Below, piece by piece: positions 25,619 through 34,615 of a DNA stretch of 64,000 nt. Each line of letters begins with the position of its first letter. Position 1 is the stretch's first letter. This DNA is from Niveispirillum fermenti (GTDB taxonomy: Bacteria; Pseudomonadota; Alphaproteobacteria; Azospirillales; Azospirillaceae), in the NCBI RefSeq assembly GCF_048066175.1, contig NZ_JBLTXA010000020.1, positions 1 to 64,000 of the forward strand, written 5' to 3'. Made by a program: the position numbers and the translations under genes. The notes below the pieces were generated by a model that worked only from the letters and a program-made list of their open reading frames with translations, did not search any database and was not told the DNA's origin.

Positions 25619-26351
25619 CAGCCCCGCCCCGCCGCTCGATGCCGATCCCGGTCCCCTTTATGAAAGCCGGGTGGTGCTGGCACCGCGCAACCCGCAGGCC
25701 CTGCATGCCATTCTGGACCCCAAGGCACGCCAGGGCGGCCAGTTCGCGCACAAGATGATCTGGACCCTGTTCGCCGACACGCCCGAGGCGCGCCGCCCTG
25801 GCCTGTTCCTGTTCCATGTGGAGAAGGAAAAGCCCTTCACCGCCATCATCCGGTCGCGGCGTCCGCCCGTGGACGGGCTGGGCGGGGTGTGGCGGATCGA
25901 AAAGGTGCGCCCCTTCGACCCGCAGCTTGTGGCCGGGCAACGCCTGCGCTTCCGCCTGCGCGCCGTGGCCAGCCATTGGCAGCCGCAGCCCGGTGCCAAG
26001 CGGGGCAAGCGCGAGGATGTGGTGGTCGCCGCCTGGCGCCGGATCCCCGCCGATGAACGCACCGACGAACGGCTGGAGGAAGCCGCCCAGGCCGCCTGCC
26101 TGGACTGGCTGGCGCGGCAGGGGGCGCGCTGCGGCTTCAGCTTTGCCGAGGGGATGGTGGAACTGCGCGAGTATGAATGGTCGCGCACGCCCACCACAAA
26201 GGCACGCAGGCAGATCAGCTTTGGCGCCGTTACGTTCGAGGGGGTGCTGAGCGTGACGGACCCGGCGGCCCTGCGCAGGGCACTGGCCGACGGGTTGGGC
26301 AATGGCCGCGCCTTCGGCAATGGCCTGATGCAGATCGCCCCCGCGCCGTAA
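25611..26351 (+). CDS. cas6e: Cas6e (CasE) crRNA endoribonuclease
   Basis: Cas6e cuts the I-E precursor at each repeat hairpin and stays on the crRNA 3' end. In 246 residues it shows the RAMP N-terminus ESRVVLAPRNPQALHAILDP, a candidate catalytic His in GGQFAHKMIWTLF, a basic stretch GAKRGKRED, the conserved RQISFGAVTFEGVLSV, and a C-terminal glycine-rich loop LGNGRAFGNGLMQIAP. Its substrate would be the CCCCTGC/GCAGGG-type hairpin of the array at 27651-30302. Confidence 0.94.
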   Translation: MPDSPAPPLDADPGPLYESRVVLAPRNPQALHAILDPKARQGGQFAHKMIWTLFADTPEARRPGLFLFHVEKEKPFTAIIRSRRPPVDGLGGVWRIEKVRPFDPQLVAGQRLRFRLRAVASHWQPQPGAKRGKREDVVVAAWRRIPADERTDERLEEAAQAACLDWLARQGARCGFSFAEGMVELREYEWSRTPTTKARRQISFGAVTFEGVLSVTDPAALRRALADGLGNGRAFGNGLMQIAPAP

Positions 26352-26459
26352 AGCACGAGGGGCCGGGTCATGGACAAGTGAAAAGGTTGCACCAACCCGC
26401 CGCCCGGAACCGGCACCGGGCGGCGGCACGGGCTGTCATGTCGAGAGGAGCCAAGGCGA

Positions 26460-27305
26460 ATGCTGAAGGGACGGCTGGGCCTGGATGAGGCGCGGATACC
26501 GCAGAAATCCCGCAATGGCCTGATCTATGTGGAGCGCTGCGCGCTGTCGATCGACAATGGCAGCCTGATCCTGCATTTCACCGAGAAGGGCGAGACGCTG
26601 GAACTGCCCTATCAGCGGCTGAACGCCATCCTGCTGGGTCCCGGCAGTTCCATCACCCATGACGCCGTGCGCCATTGTTCCGGCCACGGTACCTGCCTGG
26701 CTTTCGTCGGTACCGACGGCACAAGGCTGTACACCGCCCCGCCCTTGTTCGCGCGCGACAGCACGCTGGCCCGGCAGCAGGCGACATGGTGGGCGTCGGA
26801 AACCACCCGCATGATGGTGGCCAAGCGCATGTATGCCAAACGCTTCGGCGAGACGCCGCGCACCACGTCGCTGGACAGCCTGCGCGGGATGGAGGCGGCG
26901 CGCATCAAGCGTTCCTATGAGATCATCGCCGGCCAGGCCGGCATCATCTGGCGCGGCCGCCATTTCGATCGCGCCAATCCCGAGGGGGACGACGCCCCCA
27001 ATCAGGCCATCAACCATGCGGTGACGGCGGTTGAAGCCTGTGTCGCCATCGCCGTCCAGGCCACCGGCACCCTGCCACCGCTGGGATTCCTGCATGAGGA
27101 CAGCGCCAAAAGCTGGGTGCTGGACCTCTGCGACCTCTACCGCACGACGGTGACGGTGCCTATCGCGTTTTCCTGCGTGCGGCAGCAGCGTGACCGCCCG
27201 GGCGAGACACTGGACCGGCTGTGCCGGCGCGCGGTGTCGCGCCATGTCCGCGACAAGGACTTCATCGATACCGTGATCACGGATATCAAGGAGCTTCTGG
27301 CCTGA
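26460..27305 (+). CDS. cas1: Cas1 integrase, type I-E
   Basis: The 281-residue Cas1 (family length near 300) of the I-E system. It opens MLKGRLGLDEARIPQKSRNG and contains GPGSSITHDAVRHCSGHGTC, the family LDSLRGMEAARIKRSYE, NQAINHAVTAVEACVAIA and LGFLHEDSAKSWVLDLCDL; the conserved Glu, His and Asp that bind the metal are all present. A 108-bp gap after cas6e with GAGGAGCC upstream suggests independent ribosome entry. It is unrelated in layout to the Cas4-Cas1 fusion of the I-G system, so the two systems acquire spacers with separate machinery. Confidence 0.96.
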   Translation: MLKGRLGLDEARIPQKSRNGLIYVERCALSIDNGSLILHFTEKGETLELPYQRLNAILLGPGSSITHDAVRHCSGHGTCLAFVGTDGTRLYTAPPLFARDSTLARQQATWWASETTRMMVAKRMYAKRFGETPRTTSLDSLRGMEAARIKRSYEIIAGQAGIIWRGRHFDRANPEGDDAPNQAINHAVTAVEACVAIAVQATGTLPPLGFLHEDSAKSWVLDLCDLYRTTVTVPIAFSCVRQQRDRPGETLDRLCRRAVSRHVRDKDFIDTVITDIKELLA

Positions 27306-27613
27306 TGATCGTCATCTGCCTGTCGGCCACCGCCGACCGTTTCCACGGCTTCCTGCGGTCCACCATGCTGAACGTGCATCCGGGCGTCTATGTGACGATG
27401 GACCTGGATGCAGGCTCACGCGACCGCATTTGGCGGATCCTGGAAAACTGGTGGCAGTCGGACCCGCAGGGACAGGCCGTCATGATTTACCGGGACAAGT
27501 CGAAACCGATGGAAATCGACTTCCGCTGCTTGGGCGCCCCGAAACGAGACATTGTCGACTATGATGGGCATTATGCGTTGATGGAAATGGTGAAGATGAC
27601 GGAAAGTGATTGA
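27305..27613 (+). CDS. cas2: Cas2 (CasF-type), type I-E
   Basis: The 102-residue I-E Cas2. Its ATG overlaps the cas1 stop by one base (TGATG). It begins MIVICLSATADRFHGFLRST and has VHPGVYVTMDLDAGSRDRIW, the pattern of E. coli type Cas2, with the longer C-terminal tail of this subtype. The short leader of the array follows 37 bp downstream. An alternative longer frame starting 28 codons earlier lies inside cas1 and is rejected. Confidence 0.95.
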   Translation: MIVICLSATADRFHGFLRSTMLNVHPGVYVTMDLDAGSRDRIWRILENWWQSDPQGQAVMIYRDKSKPMEIDFRCLGAPKRDIVDYDGHYALMEMVKMTESD

Positions 27614-27650
27614 GACGAAAGCCGTTTTGGGTCAAAAACTTGGAAGCAAG

Positions 27651-30302
27651 GTTGCCCCTGCACCGGCAGGGATGAACCCATGATGCATTCTCCATGAAAA
27701 AGCCCGCCATGGTTGCCCCTGCACCGGCAGGGATGAACCCCGTCCGATAGATGCCGTCGGGCGCAGGCGTGAGTTGCCCCTGCACCGGCAGGGATGAACC
27801 CACGGGCTATGCCCAGCGGCTGATAGAGGCGCAGTTGCCCCTGCACCGGCAGGGATGAACCCTTGCGCGACGTGCCCGGCCCGTGGGTGTGCTGGTTGCC
27901 CCTGCACCGGCAGGGATGAACCCAACACCTCTTGCGCCAGCCGGTCCAGATCAGCGTTGCCCCTGCACCGGCAGGGATGAACCCATGCCCGCCTTCTCCA
28001 AGGCGGCGATGTCATCGTTGCCCCTGCACCGGCAGGGATGAACCCCAGCGTCCACGCATAGCCACCCCTGGCTCCCGGTTGCCCCTGCACCGGCAGGGAT
28101 GAACCGCAGCGCCGCTTCAGTGCCGCGACCCTGTTCAAGTTGCCCCTGCACCGGCAGGGATGAACCCGAAACAGGGGCGACGCGGGAGCGGGTCGAACAG
28201 TTGCCCCTGCACCGGCAGGGATGAACCCCCGGTAGCCAGAGACGATGATATCGTCAGAGCGTTGCCCCTGCACCGGCAGGGATGAACCCGTGTCTCGGGC
28301 ATTGAGTTGCTGTTTCTCTGGGTTGCCCCTGCACCGGCAGGGATGAACCCCGGTGTCGCAATCCTCGACAAAGCAGTCTACCGTTGCCCCTGCACCGGCA
28401 GGGATGAACCCCTCCGTCGCCCGCCGGATCATCGCCGCCCCGCGTTGCCCCTGCACCGGCAGGGATGAACCCCCGTCATCGTCGCCGGCACTGGTGATGC
28501 GAACGTTGCCCCTGCACCGGCAGGGATGAACCCCGACCGTGGATATTGGCACGACCGGCACGCCCGTTGCCCCTGCACCGGCAGGGATGAACCCATAGAC
28601 CAACGTGCGCCATTGGCCATATCCGTGTTGCCCCTGCACCGGCAGGGATGAACCCCTGCTGGCCGCGGAGGAAGTGGGGCAAGATGGGTTGCCCCTGCAC
28701 CGGCAGGGATGAACCCTGCAAAGCGCGGTTCCCGCTGGTGGGTCTGAGGTTGCCCCTGCACCGGCAGGGATGAACCCCCCGCCTGTAGTTCGTCGGAGAA
28801 GCCAAGGGTGTTGCCCCTGCACCGGCAGGGATGAACCCTTGTTCTGGAAATTCAACGCGCCCTGCAATTGGTTGCCCCTGCACCGGCAGGGATGAACCCC
28901 TGCCGCAGTTGCCGCCGCAGGTCGCCCAGTTGTTGCCCCTGCACCGGCAGGGATGAACCCGTTGCCAACGCCCAAGTTGCGCGCAATCGTCCGTTGCCCC
29001 TGCACCGGCAGGGATGAACCCAATTCCCACGTCGAATTCCGGAACGATTTTCAGTTGCCCCTGCACCGGCAGGGATGAACCCCAGGGTAATGACACGGGC
29101 GCGGCGCAACAGGCATTGCCCCTGCACCGGCAGGGATGAACCCTCCGCCCCCCAGCGCCAGTGATAGGTATGGGGGTTGCCCCTGCACCGGCAGGGATGA
29201 ACCCCCTGGATGATTACCGCCGCAGCATGGCCCTGCGTTGCCCCTGCACCGGCAGGGATGAACCCCGACTTTCTGGCCGGACGGTGAACTGGACATCGTT
29301 GCCCCTGCACCGGCAGGGATGAACCCGTCCGCCGGCTGGCCGTGCTGGCCGAAGCCCCGTTGCCCCTGCACCGGCAGGGATGAACCCTTTCCCCGCCTGA
29401 CGGCCCCGGACGCCGCCTGGTTGCCCCTGCACCGGCAGGGATGAACCCTGCACGGACAGCGAGACGCGGTTGTCGGAAACGTTGCCCCTGCACCGGCAGG
29501 GATGAACCCTATTTCAGCGAGCCGTGGCGCCGGACGACGCAGTTGCCCCTGCACCGGCAGGGATGAACCTGTCCACGCCGATCCCATCGCTGAACTATGC
29601 GGGTTGCCCCTGCACCGGCAGGGATGAACCCCAGGACCAGCACCGCGAACTCGCCGGCGCCGGGTTGCCCCTGCACCGGCAGGGATGAACCCCCGCACGG
29701 GGGCACCGGCTTCACGCTGACCAAGTTGCCCCTGCACCGGCAGGGATGAACCCCTGAGCCAGCCTTTCCAGCACGCGGGCCATGCGTTGCCCCTGCACCG
29801 GCAGGGATGAACCCGTGTCCCGCCTGCGGGCTGAATGCCCTGGCCTGTTGCCCCTGCACCGGCAGGGATGAACCCCTGCCCCCGCGCACTGTGCCCGGCC
29901 GCTGCCAGTTGCCCCTGCACCGGCAGGGATGAACCCCCAGCGGCCAAGGGCGACATCGCGCGCCGCCTGTTGCCCCTGCACCGGCAGGGATGAACCCGTC
30001 GAATGGGGCGGGGCGGCAGTGGAAGATCCGTTGCCCCTGCACCGGCAGGGATGAACCCTGGTCCGCTGGCGCCGTGCGGCGCTGACGGAAGTTGCCCCTG
30101 CACCGGCAGGGATGAACCCGACCCCATGGACCCACTGCCGACAATCACCGGGTTGCCCCTGCACCGGCAGGGATGAACCCCAGCGTGGCGCGGCGCAGCG
30201 CCTCGATGCGGCGTTGCCCCTGCACCGGCAGGGATGAACCCTCCGCCCCGGTATCGACCAGGCGCAGGGCCAGGTTGCCCCTGCACCGGCAGGGATGACC
30301 CC
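27651..30302 (+). CRISPR. Type I-E CRISPR array, 44 repeats
   Basis: Forty-four 29-bp repeats begin every 61 bp from 27651 to 30274, so all 43 spacers are exactly 32 bp. The repeat starts GTTGCCCCTGCACC and ends GGCAGGGATGAACCC, close to the common I-E repeat form, and is oriented plus, away from cas2. The leader is therefore the short stretch 27614-27650 plus the end of cas2. Single-base variants occur at repeat 8 (last base G), repeat 25 (first base A, 29115) and repeat 32 (last base T). The distal repeat at 30274-30302 is degenerate (ATGACCCC), as expected for the oldest end. The 228 bp after it, up to the SDR gene, hold nothing I recognise. Confidence 0.98.
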
Positions 30303-30530
30303 TGCGCATCGTGCAGGTGGATGCGTTCGGGGAGAGCACGGGGCCTGATGATCGCAAGGGTCGCGCAGCTTTCGCCCGACCTTATTGCCTGCGCCCGACC
30401 GTTGGGGATTTTCAGCGACGCGGTTGTCGCGCACGGACACGGATAAACGGGACGGGTCGGCCGCCACCCCCATTCTCGTCGATGACATGCTGCGCCGTGC
30501 GGGCTGCCGCTGAAGCGGGGCGCCGGTGTC

Positions 30531-31442
30531 TCAGAAGGTTGCCCCGGTCATCTGCCGGGAAACCTCCCACAGGCGGGCTGAAGCGACCGGGTCCAGGGCT
30601 TGTGGCGGGATCATCGCCAGGGTGGGGAAGCCCCTGGTCTCGTTCATCCTGTCGGGGCCGTAATAGCCGCCGCCTTCTGCCTGCGGCGATGTGGCGGCGA
30701 ACAGGGCCGGCAGGGCCCCCTGCGCCGCCGGCTGGAACATGAACCAGAGCAGGGATCGCATCATGCCGACACCGCTCCAGCGGCCGGGCGCATTGTGCAA
30801 AAGGTCGGTGCGCGAAATCCCCGGATGGGCGGCGATGCTGGCGATGTTCCACCCTGCCGCCACGGACCGCCGCTGCAGTTCCAGGGAAAACATCAGGCAG
30901 GCCAGTTTCGACTGGCTGTATACCGGCATCGGTCTGTAGTGGCGCTGTGCGTCCAGATCATCGAAATCGATGCGGCCCTTGCGGGCCGCAATGCTGGACA
31001 GTGTGATCACCCGCGCATCCCTTGCCCTGCGCAACAGAGGCATGAGATGACCGGTAAGCGCGAAATGGCCGAGATGATTGGTGCCGAATTGCTGTTCGAA
31101 GCCATCCTCCGTCTGCTGCCGCTTTGGTGGCACCATCACGCCGGCATTGTTGATCAGCAGGTCGAGACTGTCCTGACGTCCACACAGCCGCGCGGCGAAA
31201 TCCTGCACGGATGCAAGGCTGGCAAGGTCCAGCCGTTCGAACCGGACGGCCGCGTCCGGCAACTCGCGTCGGATTGCTGCGATGGCCGCCGCCCCCTTGT
31301 CGGGGTTGCGGCCCGCGACGACCACCCCGCACCCGGCTTTCGCCAGGGCACGGGCAGTCTGGAACCCCAGCCCGCCCGTGCCCGTCACGACGGCCGAGCG
31401 GCCTGTCTGGGCGGGAATATCCGCATTGGTCCAGCCTGGCAT
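30531..31442 (-). CDS. SDR-family oxidoreductase
   Basis: A 303-residue NAD(P)-dependent short-chain dehydrogenase resembling retinol-dehydrogenase/WW-oxidoreductase-type SDRs. The Rossmann motif appears as VVTGTGGLGFQTARAL (residue 18 on), NNAG near residue 97, a catalytic Ser in ITLSSIAARKG, and YSQSK as the YxxxK motif. The substrate is not evident. It is divergent from a TetR gene, and two palindromes lie in the 76-bp gap, so it is very likely controlled by that repressor. Confidence 0.9.
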   Translation of the reverse strand: MPGWTNADIPAQTGRSAVVTGTGGLGFQTARALAKAGCGVVVAGRNPDKGAAAIAAIRRELPDAAVRFERLDLASLASVQDFAARLCGRQDSLDLLINNAGVMVPPKRQQTEDGFEQQFGTNHLGHFALTGHLMPLLRRARDARVITLSSIAARKGRIDFDDLDAQRHYRPMPVYSQSKLACLMFSLELQRRSVAAGWNIASIAAHPGISRTDLLHNAPGRWSGVGMMRSLLWFMFQPAAQGALPALFAATSPQAEGGGYYGPDRMNETRGFPTLAMIPPQALDPVASARLWEVSRQMTGATF

Positions 31443-31461
31443 GATCCTGCCTTCTCCAAAA

Positions 31462-31502
31462 TTTGCACTTGGTGTAAAATAATAATTGCACTCAGTGCAA
31501 AT
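31462..31502. promoter_or_regulatory. Two palindromic operators between SDR and TetR genes
   Basis: TTTGCACTTGGTGTAAA (31462-31478, one mismatch from symmetry) and ATTGCACTCAGTGCAAAT (31485-31502, core 31486-31500 perfectly symmetric) share the half-site TTTGCAC. Their centres are 23 bp apart. They fill the gap between the divergent genes, as expected for TetR autoregulation and control of the SDR gene. Confidence 0.85.
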
Positions 31503-31518
31503 TCAAGAGGCTGGCCTG

Positions 31519-32127
31519 ATGAAAGTGGATGCTGGAACGGATTCTCCCCGTGAGGGGCTGCGGCAACGCAAGCGGCGCCAGACCCGTCAGCGCATCACCG
31601 ATGCCGGGATCCGTCTGTTCATCGAAAAGGGCTATGACGTCGCCACGCTGGATGAGATCGCGGCTGCGGCTGGAATTTCCCGCCGAACCTTCTTCCATTA
31701 TTTCAAATCGAAGGACGAAATCCTGCTCTCCCTGCAAAGCGGGGCGGGGGAGATGATTGTCGCCGCACTGCGGGAGGTGGCGCCCGGCAAGCGGCCCATC
31801 GAGGCGATACGCGAGGCCACGGTGAAGGTCTGCGCGCTCATTCCCACCGATGACATGATCGCCATCGACCGGCTGATGCGCTCAAGCGAGGCCGTGCAGG
31901 CGCGCAAGCAGGCCAGCTACGTCCAGCAGGAAATGGCCCTGTTCACGGCGTTGCGCGAACGCTGGCCGGCGCCGGGCCGGGAAACCGGGCTCCGGCTGGT
32001 CGCCATGCTCGCAATGGGCGCGATACGCCTGGCAACGGAGACCTTCGGCCGGGAAGGGGGCCGGCGTTCCTTTGTCGACATGCTGAACGATGCGTTCGAC
32101 GCGCTGGAGGCTGAAATCGGAGGCTGA
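31519..32127 (+). CDS. TetR-family transcriptional regulator
   Basis: The 202-residue protein has a typical TetR N-terminus: RQTRQRITDAGIRLFIEKGY, then ATLDEIAAAAGISRRTFFHY and FKSKDEILLSL, forming the three-helix DNA-binding domain (residues 20-70). The C-terminal helical domain should bind an unknown ligand. The ATG at 31519 lies 17 bp after the second palindrome. It is divergent from the SDR gene and the two probably form a small inducible detoxification or metabolism unit. Confidence 0.93.
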   Translation: MKVDAGTDSPREGLRQRKRRQTRQRITDAGIRLFIEKGYDVATLDEIAAAAGISRRTFFHYFKSKDEILLSLQSGAGEMIVAALREVAPGKRPIEAIREATVKVCALIPTDDMIAIDRLMRSSEAVQARKQASYVQQEMALFTALRERWPAPGRETGLRLVAMLAMGAIRLATETFGREGGRRSFVDMLNDAFDALEAEIGG

Positions 32128-32181
32128 AATCTGATACCCCAGGGGGTGGGGCCAGGGGGTTGGGGTGGGGGTGGGGGGTGT

Positions 32182-32949
32182 TCAGCCCCGCACGCCCCAC
32201 AGCATATAATTAACATCCAGGTCGCGCGGTGCCAGGCTGAACCGGTCGGAAATGGGGTTGTAGGCCACGCCCGTCAGTTCCCGGACCTCCACGCCCGTGC
32301 GGCGCAGGGCGCCGGTCAGTTCCGATGGCTTCAGGAAACGCTTCCAGTCATGCGTGCCGCGCGGCAGCCAGCGCAGGATGTATTCCGCGGCCACGATACC
32401 TAGCAGCCAGCCCTTGGCCGTGCGGTTCAGGGTCGCCATGAAGACCAGGCCGCCGGGCCGGGCCAGGGCGGAAACCGCCCCCAGGAACAGGTCGACATCG
32501 GCGACATGCTCCACGATCTCCATGGCCAGCACCACGTCGAACTGTTCGCCGGCCTGCACCAGATCCTCCGCCGTGGCGGCGCGGTAATCGACATCCACAC
32601 CGGTCTCGGCGGCATGCGCCGCCGCCGTCTTCACATTCTTCTCGGCCGCATCGATGCCCGTCACGCTGGCCCCCAGACGGGCCAGCGGTTCCGACAGCAG
32701 CCCGCCGCCACATCCCACATCGATGATGCGCAGCCCCTGCAGCGGCCGGGGGGCGTGCGGGTCGCGGCCATGGGCCTTGCAGATCACGTCGCGCAGCCAG
32801 GCCAGGCGCACGGGGTTGAACTTGTGCAACGGCCGGAACTTGCCGGCGGGGTCCCACCATTCGGCTGCGATGCGGCTGAAACGCTCGATCTCGGCGGGAT
32901 CGACGGTCGTGCGGCCCGGCGGGCTGTCGGTGGCGGTCGCGGCGGTCAT
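32182..32949 (-). CDS. ubiG: 3-demethylubiquinone/2-polyprenyl-phenol O-methyltransferase UbiG
   Basis: UbiG performs both O-methylations of ubiquinone synthesis using S-adenosylmethionine. The 255-residue protein contains FSRIAAEWWDPAGKFRPLHK and NPVRLAWLRD, signatures of UbiG, the SAM-binding IIDVGCGGGLLSEPLA (75-90) and VAYNPISDRFSL near the end. The ATG at 32949 is chosen because the conserved part starts about residue 18; upstream codons are low quality. It is divergent from lysC, an arrangement common in alphaproteobacteria. Confidence 0.95.
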   Translation of the reverse strand: MTAATATDSPPGRTTVDPAEIERFSRIAAEWWDPAGKFRPLHKFNPVRLAWLRDVICKAHGRDPHAPRPLQGLRIIDVGCGGGLLSEPLARLGASVTGIDAAEKNVKTAAAHAAETGVDVDYRAATAEDLVQAGEQFDVVLAMEIVEHVADVDLFLGAVSALARPGGLVFMATLNRTAKGWLLGIVAAEYILRWLPRGTHDWKRFLKPSELTGALRRTGVEVRELTGVAYNPISDRFSLAPRDLDVNYMLWGVRG

Positions 32950-33190
32950 GGCTCTCCTCGCGGAAAAGGGCGTGACTGGCATAGCAAAGGTGGGCCGTCC
33001 TGTCGCGCGGACAATGGGGCGGGGCACATTTGAGCGCAGCGGGGATATGATTGGCGCCATTCTCATGGGTGCAGTGCGGCCGGCGGGGGGTGGCGCGGCT
33101 TGCGTGGTCCGGGCCGGCGGGGTTATGGATAGCCCGCTCCGGCACCGGAGCTTTTACGAAAATTACCCTGACCCTTGATGGAATGGCGTT

Positions 33191-34426
33191 ATGGCGCGGC
33201 TAGTCCTGAAATTCGGTGGCACCTCGGTCGGCGATATCGAGCGGATCAAGAATGTCGCCAAAAAGGTGAAACAGGAGGTCGATGCCGGGCACGAGGTCGC
33301 GGTCGTCGTCTCCGCCATGTCGGGCGTGACGAACCAGCTCGTCGATTATTGCCGCCAGATCGCCAAGGTCCACGACCAGGCCGAATATGACGCCGTCGTC
33401 GCCTCGGGCGAGCAGGTGACGTCGGGGCTGCTTGCCATCGCGTTGCAGGAGATCGGCATCCCCGCCCGTTCCTGGCAGGGCTGGCAGATCCCGTTGATCG
33501 CCGACGAGACGCACGGCAAGTCCCGGATCGAGCGGATCGACACGACCTCCCTGTCGGACAACATGTCCAAGGGCGTGGTCGGCGTCGTCGCCGGCTTCCA
33601 GGGCGTGACGGAGAAGGGCCGCATCGCCACGCTGGGTCGCGGCGGGTCCGATACCTCCGCCGTGGCGCTGGCCGCCGCCTTGAATGCAGACCGCTGCGAC
33701 ATCTATACGGATGTCGACGGCGTCTATACGACCGACCCCCGCATCGTGAAGACGGCGCGCAAGCTGCACCGCATCACATATGAGGAGATGCTGGAAATGG
33801 CGTCGCTGGGCGCCAAGGTCCTGCAGACCCGGTCGGTCGAAATGGCCATGAAGCACCATGTGCGCGTGCAGGTATTGTCAACCTTTGAACAGGCGCCGGG
33901 CTCCGATCTTCCCGGCACCCTGGTTGTGGACGAGGATGAAATCGTGGAACAGGAACTGGTCAGCGGCATCGCCTATAGCCGGGACGAGGCGAAGATCACC
34001 CTGCTGGGCGTCGAGGACCGGCCGGGCGTCGCCGCCGCCATCTTCGGCCCCCTGACGGATGCCGCCATCAATGTCGACATGATCGTGCAGAACGTGTCCG
34101 AGGATGGCCGCACCACCGACATGACCTTCACGGTCGGCAAGGCCGACCTGGACCGCGCGGTCCAGGTGCTGGAGAAGGCCCAGGCCGACCTGAATTATCG
34201 CCGGCTGGCGGCCGATGCCAATGTGGTGAAAGTGTCGGTGATCGGCGTGGGCATGCGCTCCCATGCCGGTGTGGCCCAGCGCATGTTCAAGGCGCTGGCC
34301 GACCGCGGCATCAACATCCAGGTCATCTCCACCAGCGAGATCAAGGTCTCCGTGCTGATCGCCGAGGAATATACCGAACTGGCCCTGCGCTCCCTGCACA
34401 CGGCCTATGGGCTGGACAAGGCCTGA
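33191..34426 (+). CDS. lysC: Aspartate kinase
   Basis: Aspartokinase catalyses the first step from aspartate to lysine, threonine and methionine. The 411-residue protein begins MARLVLKFGGTSVGDIERIK with the KFGGTSV signature, has GRGGSDTSAVALAAAL for nucleotide/aspartate binding around residue 150, and two C-terminal ACT domains (ITLLGVEDRPGVAAAIFGPL and VSVIGVGMRSHAGVAQRMF) for feedback inhibition. A strong terminator follows at 34458. Length and order fit the class found in alphaproteobacteria. Confidence 0.97.
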   Translation: MARLVLKFGGTSVGDIERIKNVAKKVKQEVDAGHEVAVVVSAMSGVTNQLVDYCRQIAKVHDQAEYDAVVASGEQVTSGLLAIALQEIGIPARSWQGWQIPLIADETHGKSRIERIDTTSLSDNMSKGVVGVVAGFQGVTEKGRIATLGRGGSDTSAVALAAALNADRCDIYTDVDGVYTTDPRIVKTARKLHRITYEEMLEMASLGAKVLQTRSVEMAMKHHVRVQVLSTFEQAPGSDLPGTLVVDEDEIVEQELVSGIAYSRDEAKITLLGVEDRPGVAAAIFGPLTDAAINVDMIVQNVSEDGRTTDMTFTVGKADLDRAVQVLEKAQADLNYRRLAADANVVKVSVIGVGMRSHAGVAQRMFKALADRGINIQVISTSEIKVSVLIAEEYTELALRSLHTAYGLDKA

Positions 34427-34457
34427 CCGGCCCCGGTGACGCCCTTCCTTCCTGAAG

Positions 34458-34503
34458 GGGCCCGGCCACGATCCCCCCCTGGCGGGTCGTGGACGGGCCC
34501 TTT
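34458..34503 (+). terminator. Terminator after lysC
   Basis: GGGCCCGGCCACGA (34458-34471) pairs with 34487-34500, with one mismatch, and is followed by TTT. Confidence 0.8.
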
Positions 34504-34615
34504 GCGCTTCGGGACCGGCCTGCGGCCCGTTCTCGCCTGCTTCCCCTTGACCGCCGGTCGCCACGAACGGTAGTGAAGCCGACCGAATGATTTCGACTTC
34601 TGGGGACCCGCCGCC

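Noticed and set aside
27632..30286. Long frames with GSSLPVQGQ/GFIPAGAGAT repeats on the minus strand
   Set aside because: These are antisense translations of the 29-bp I-E repeat and spacers, not a repeat protein.
30303..30530. LRIVQVDAFGE just after the last I-E repeat, resembling a PhzF N-terminus
   Set aside because: Only about ten residues resemble the family and the frame then loses all similarity; most likely chance.
34427..34615. A fourth copy of the multi-hairpin element after lysC
   Set aside because: The hairpin there is a single terminator with a following T-run and has none of the shared linkers.
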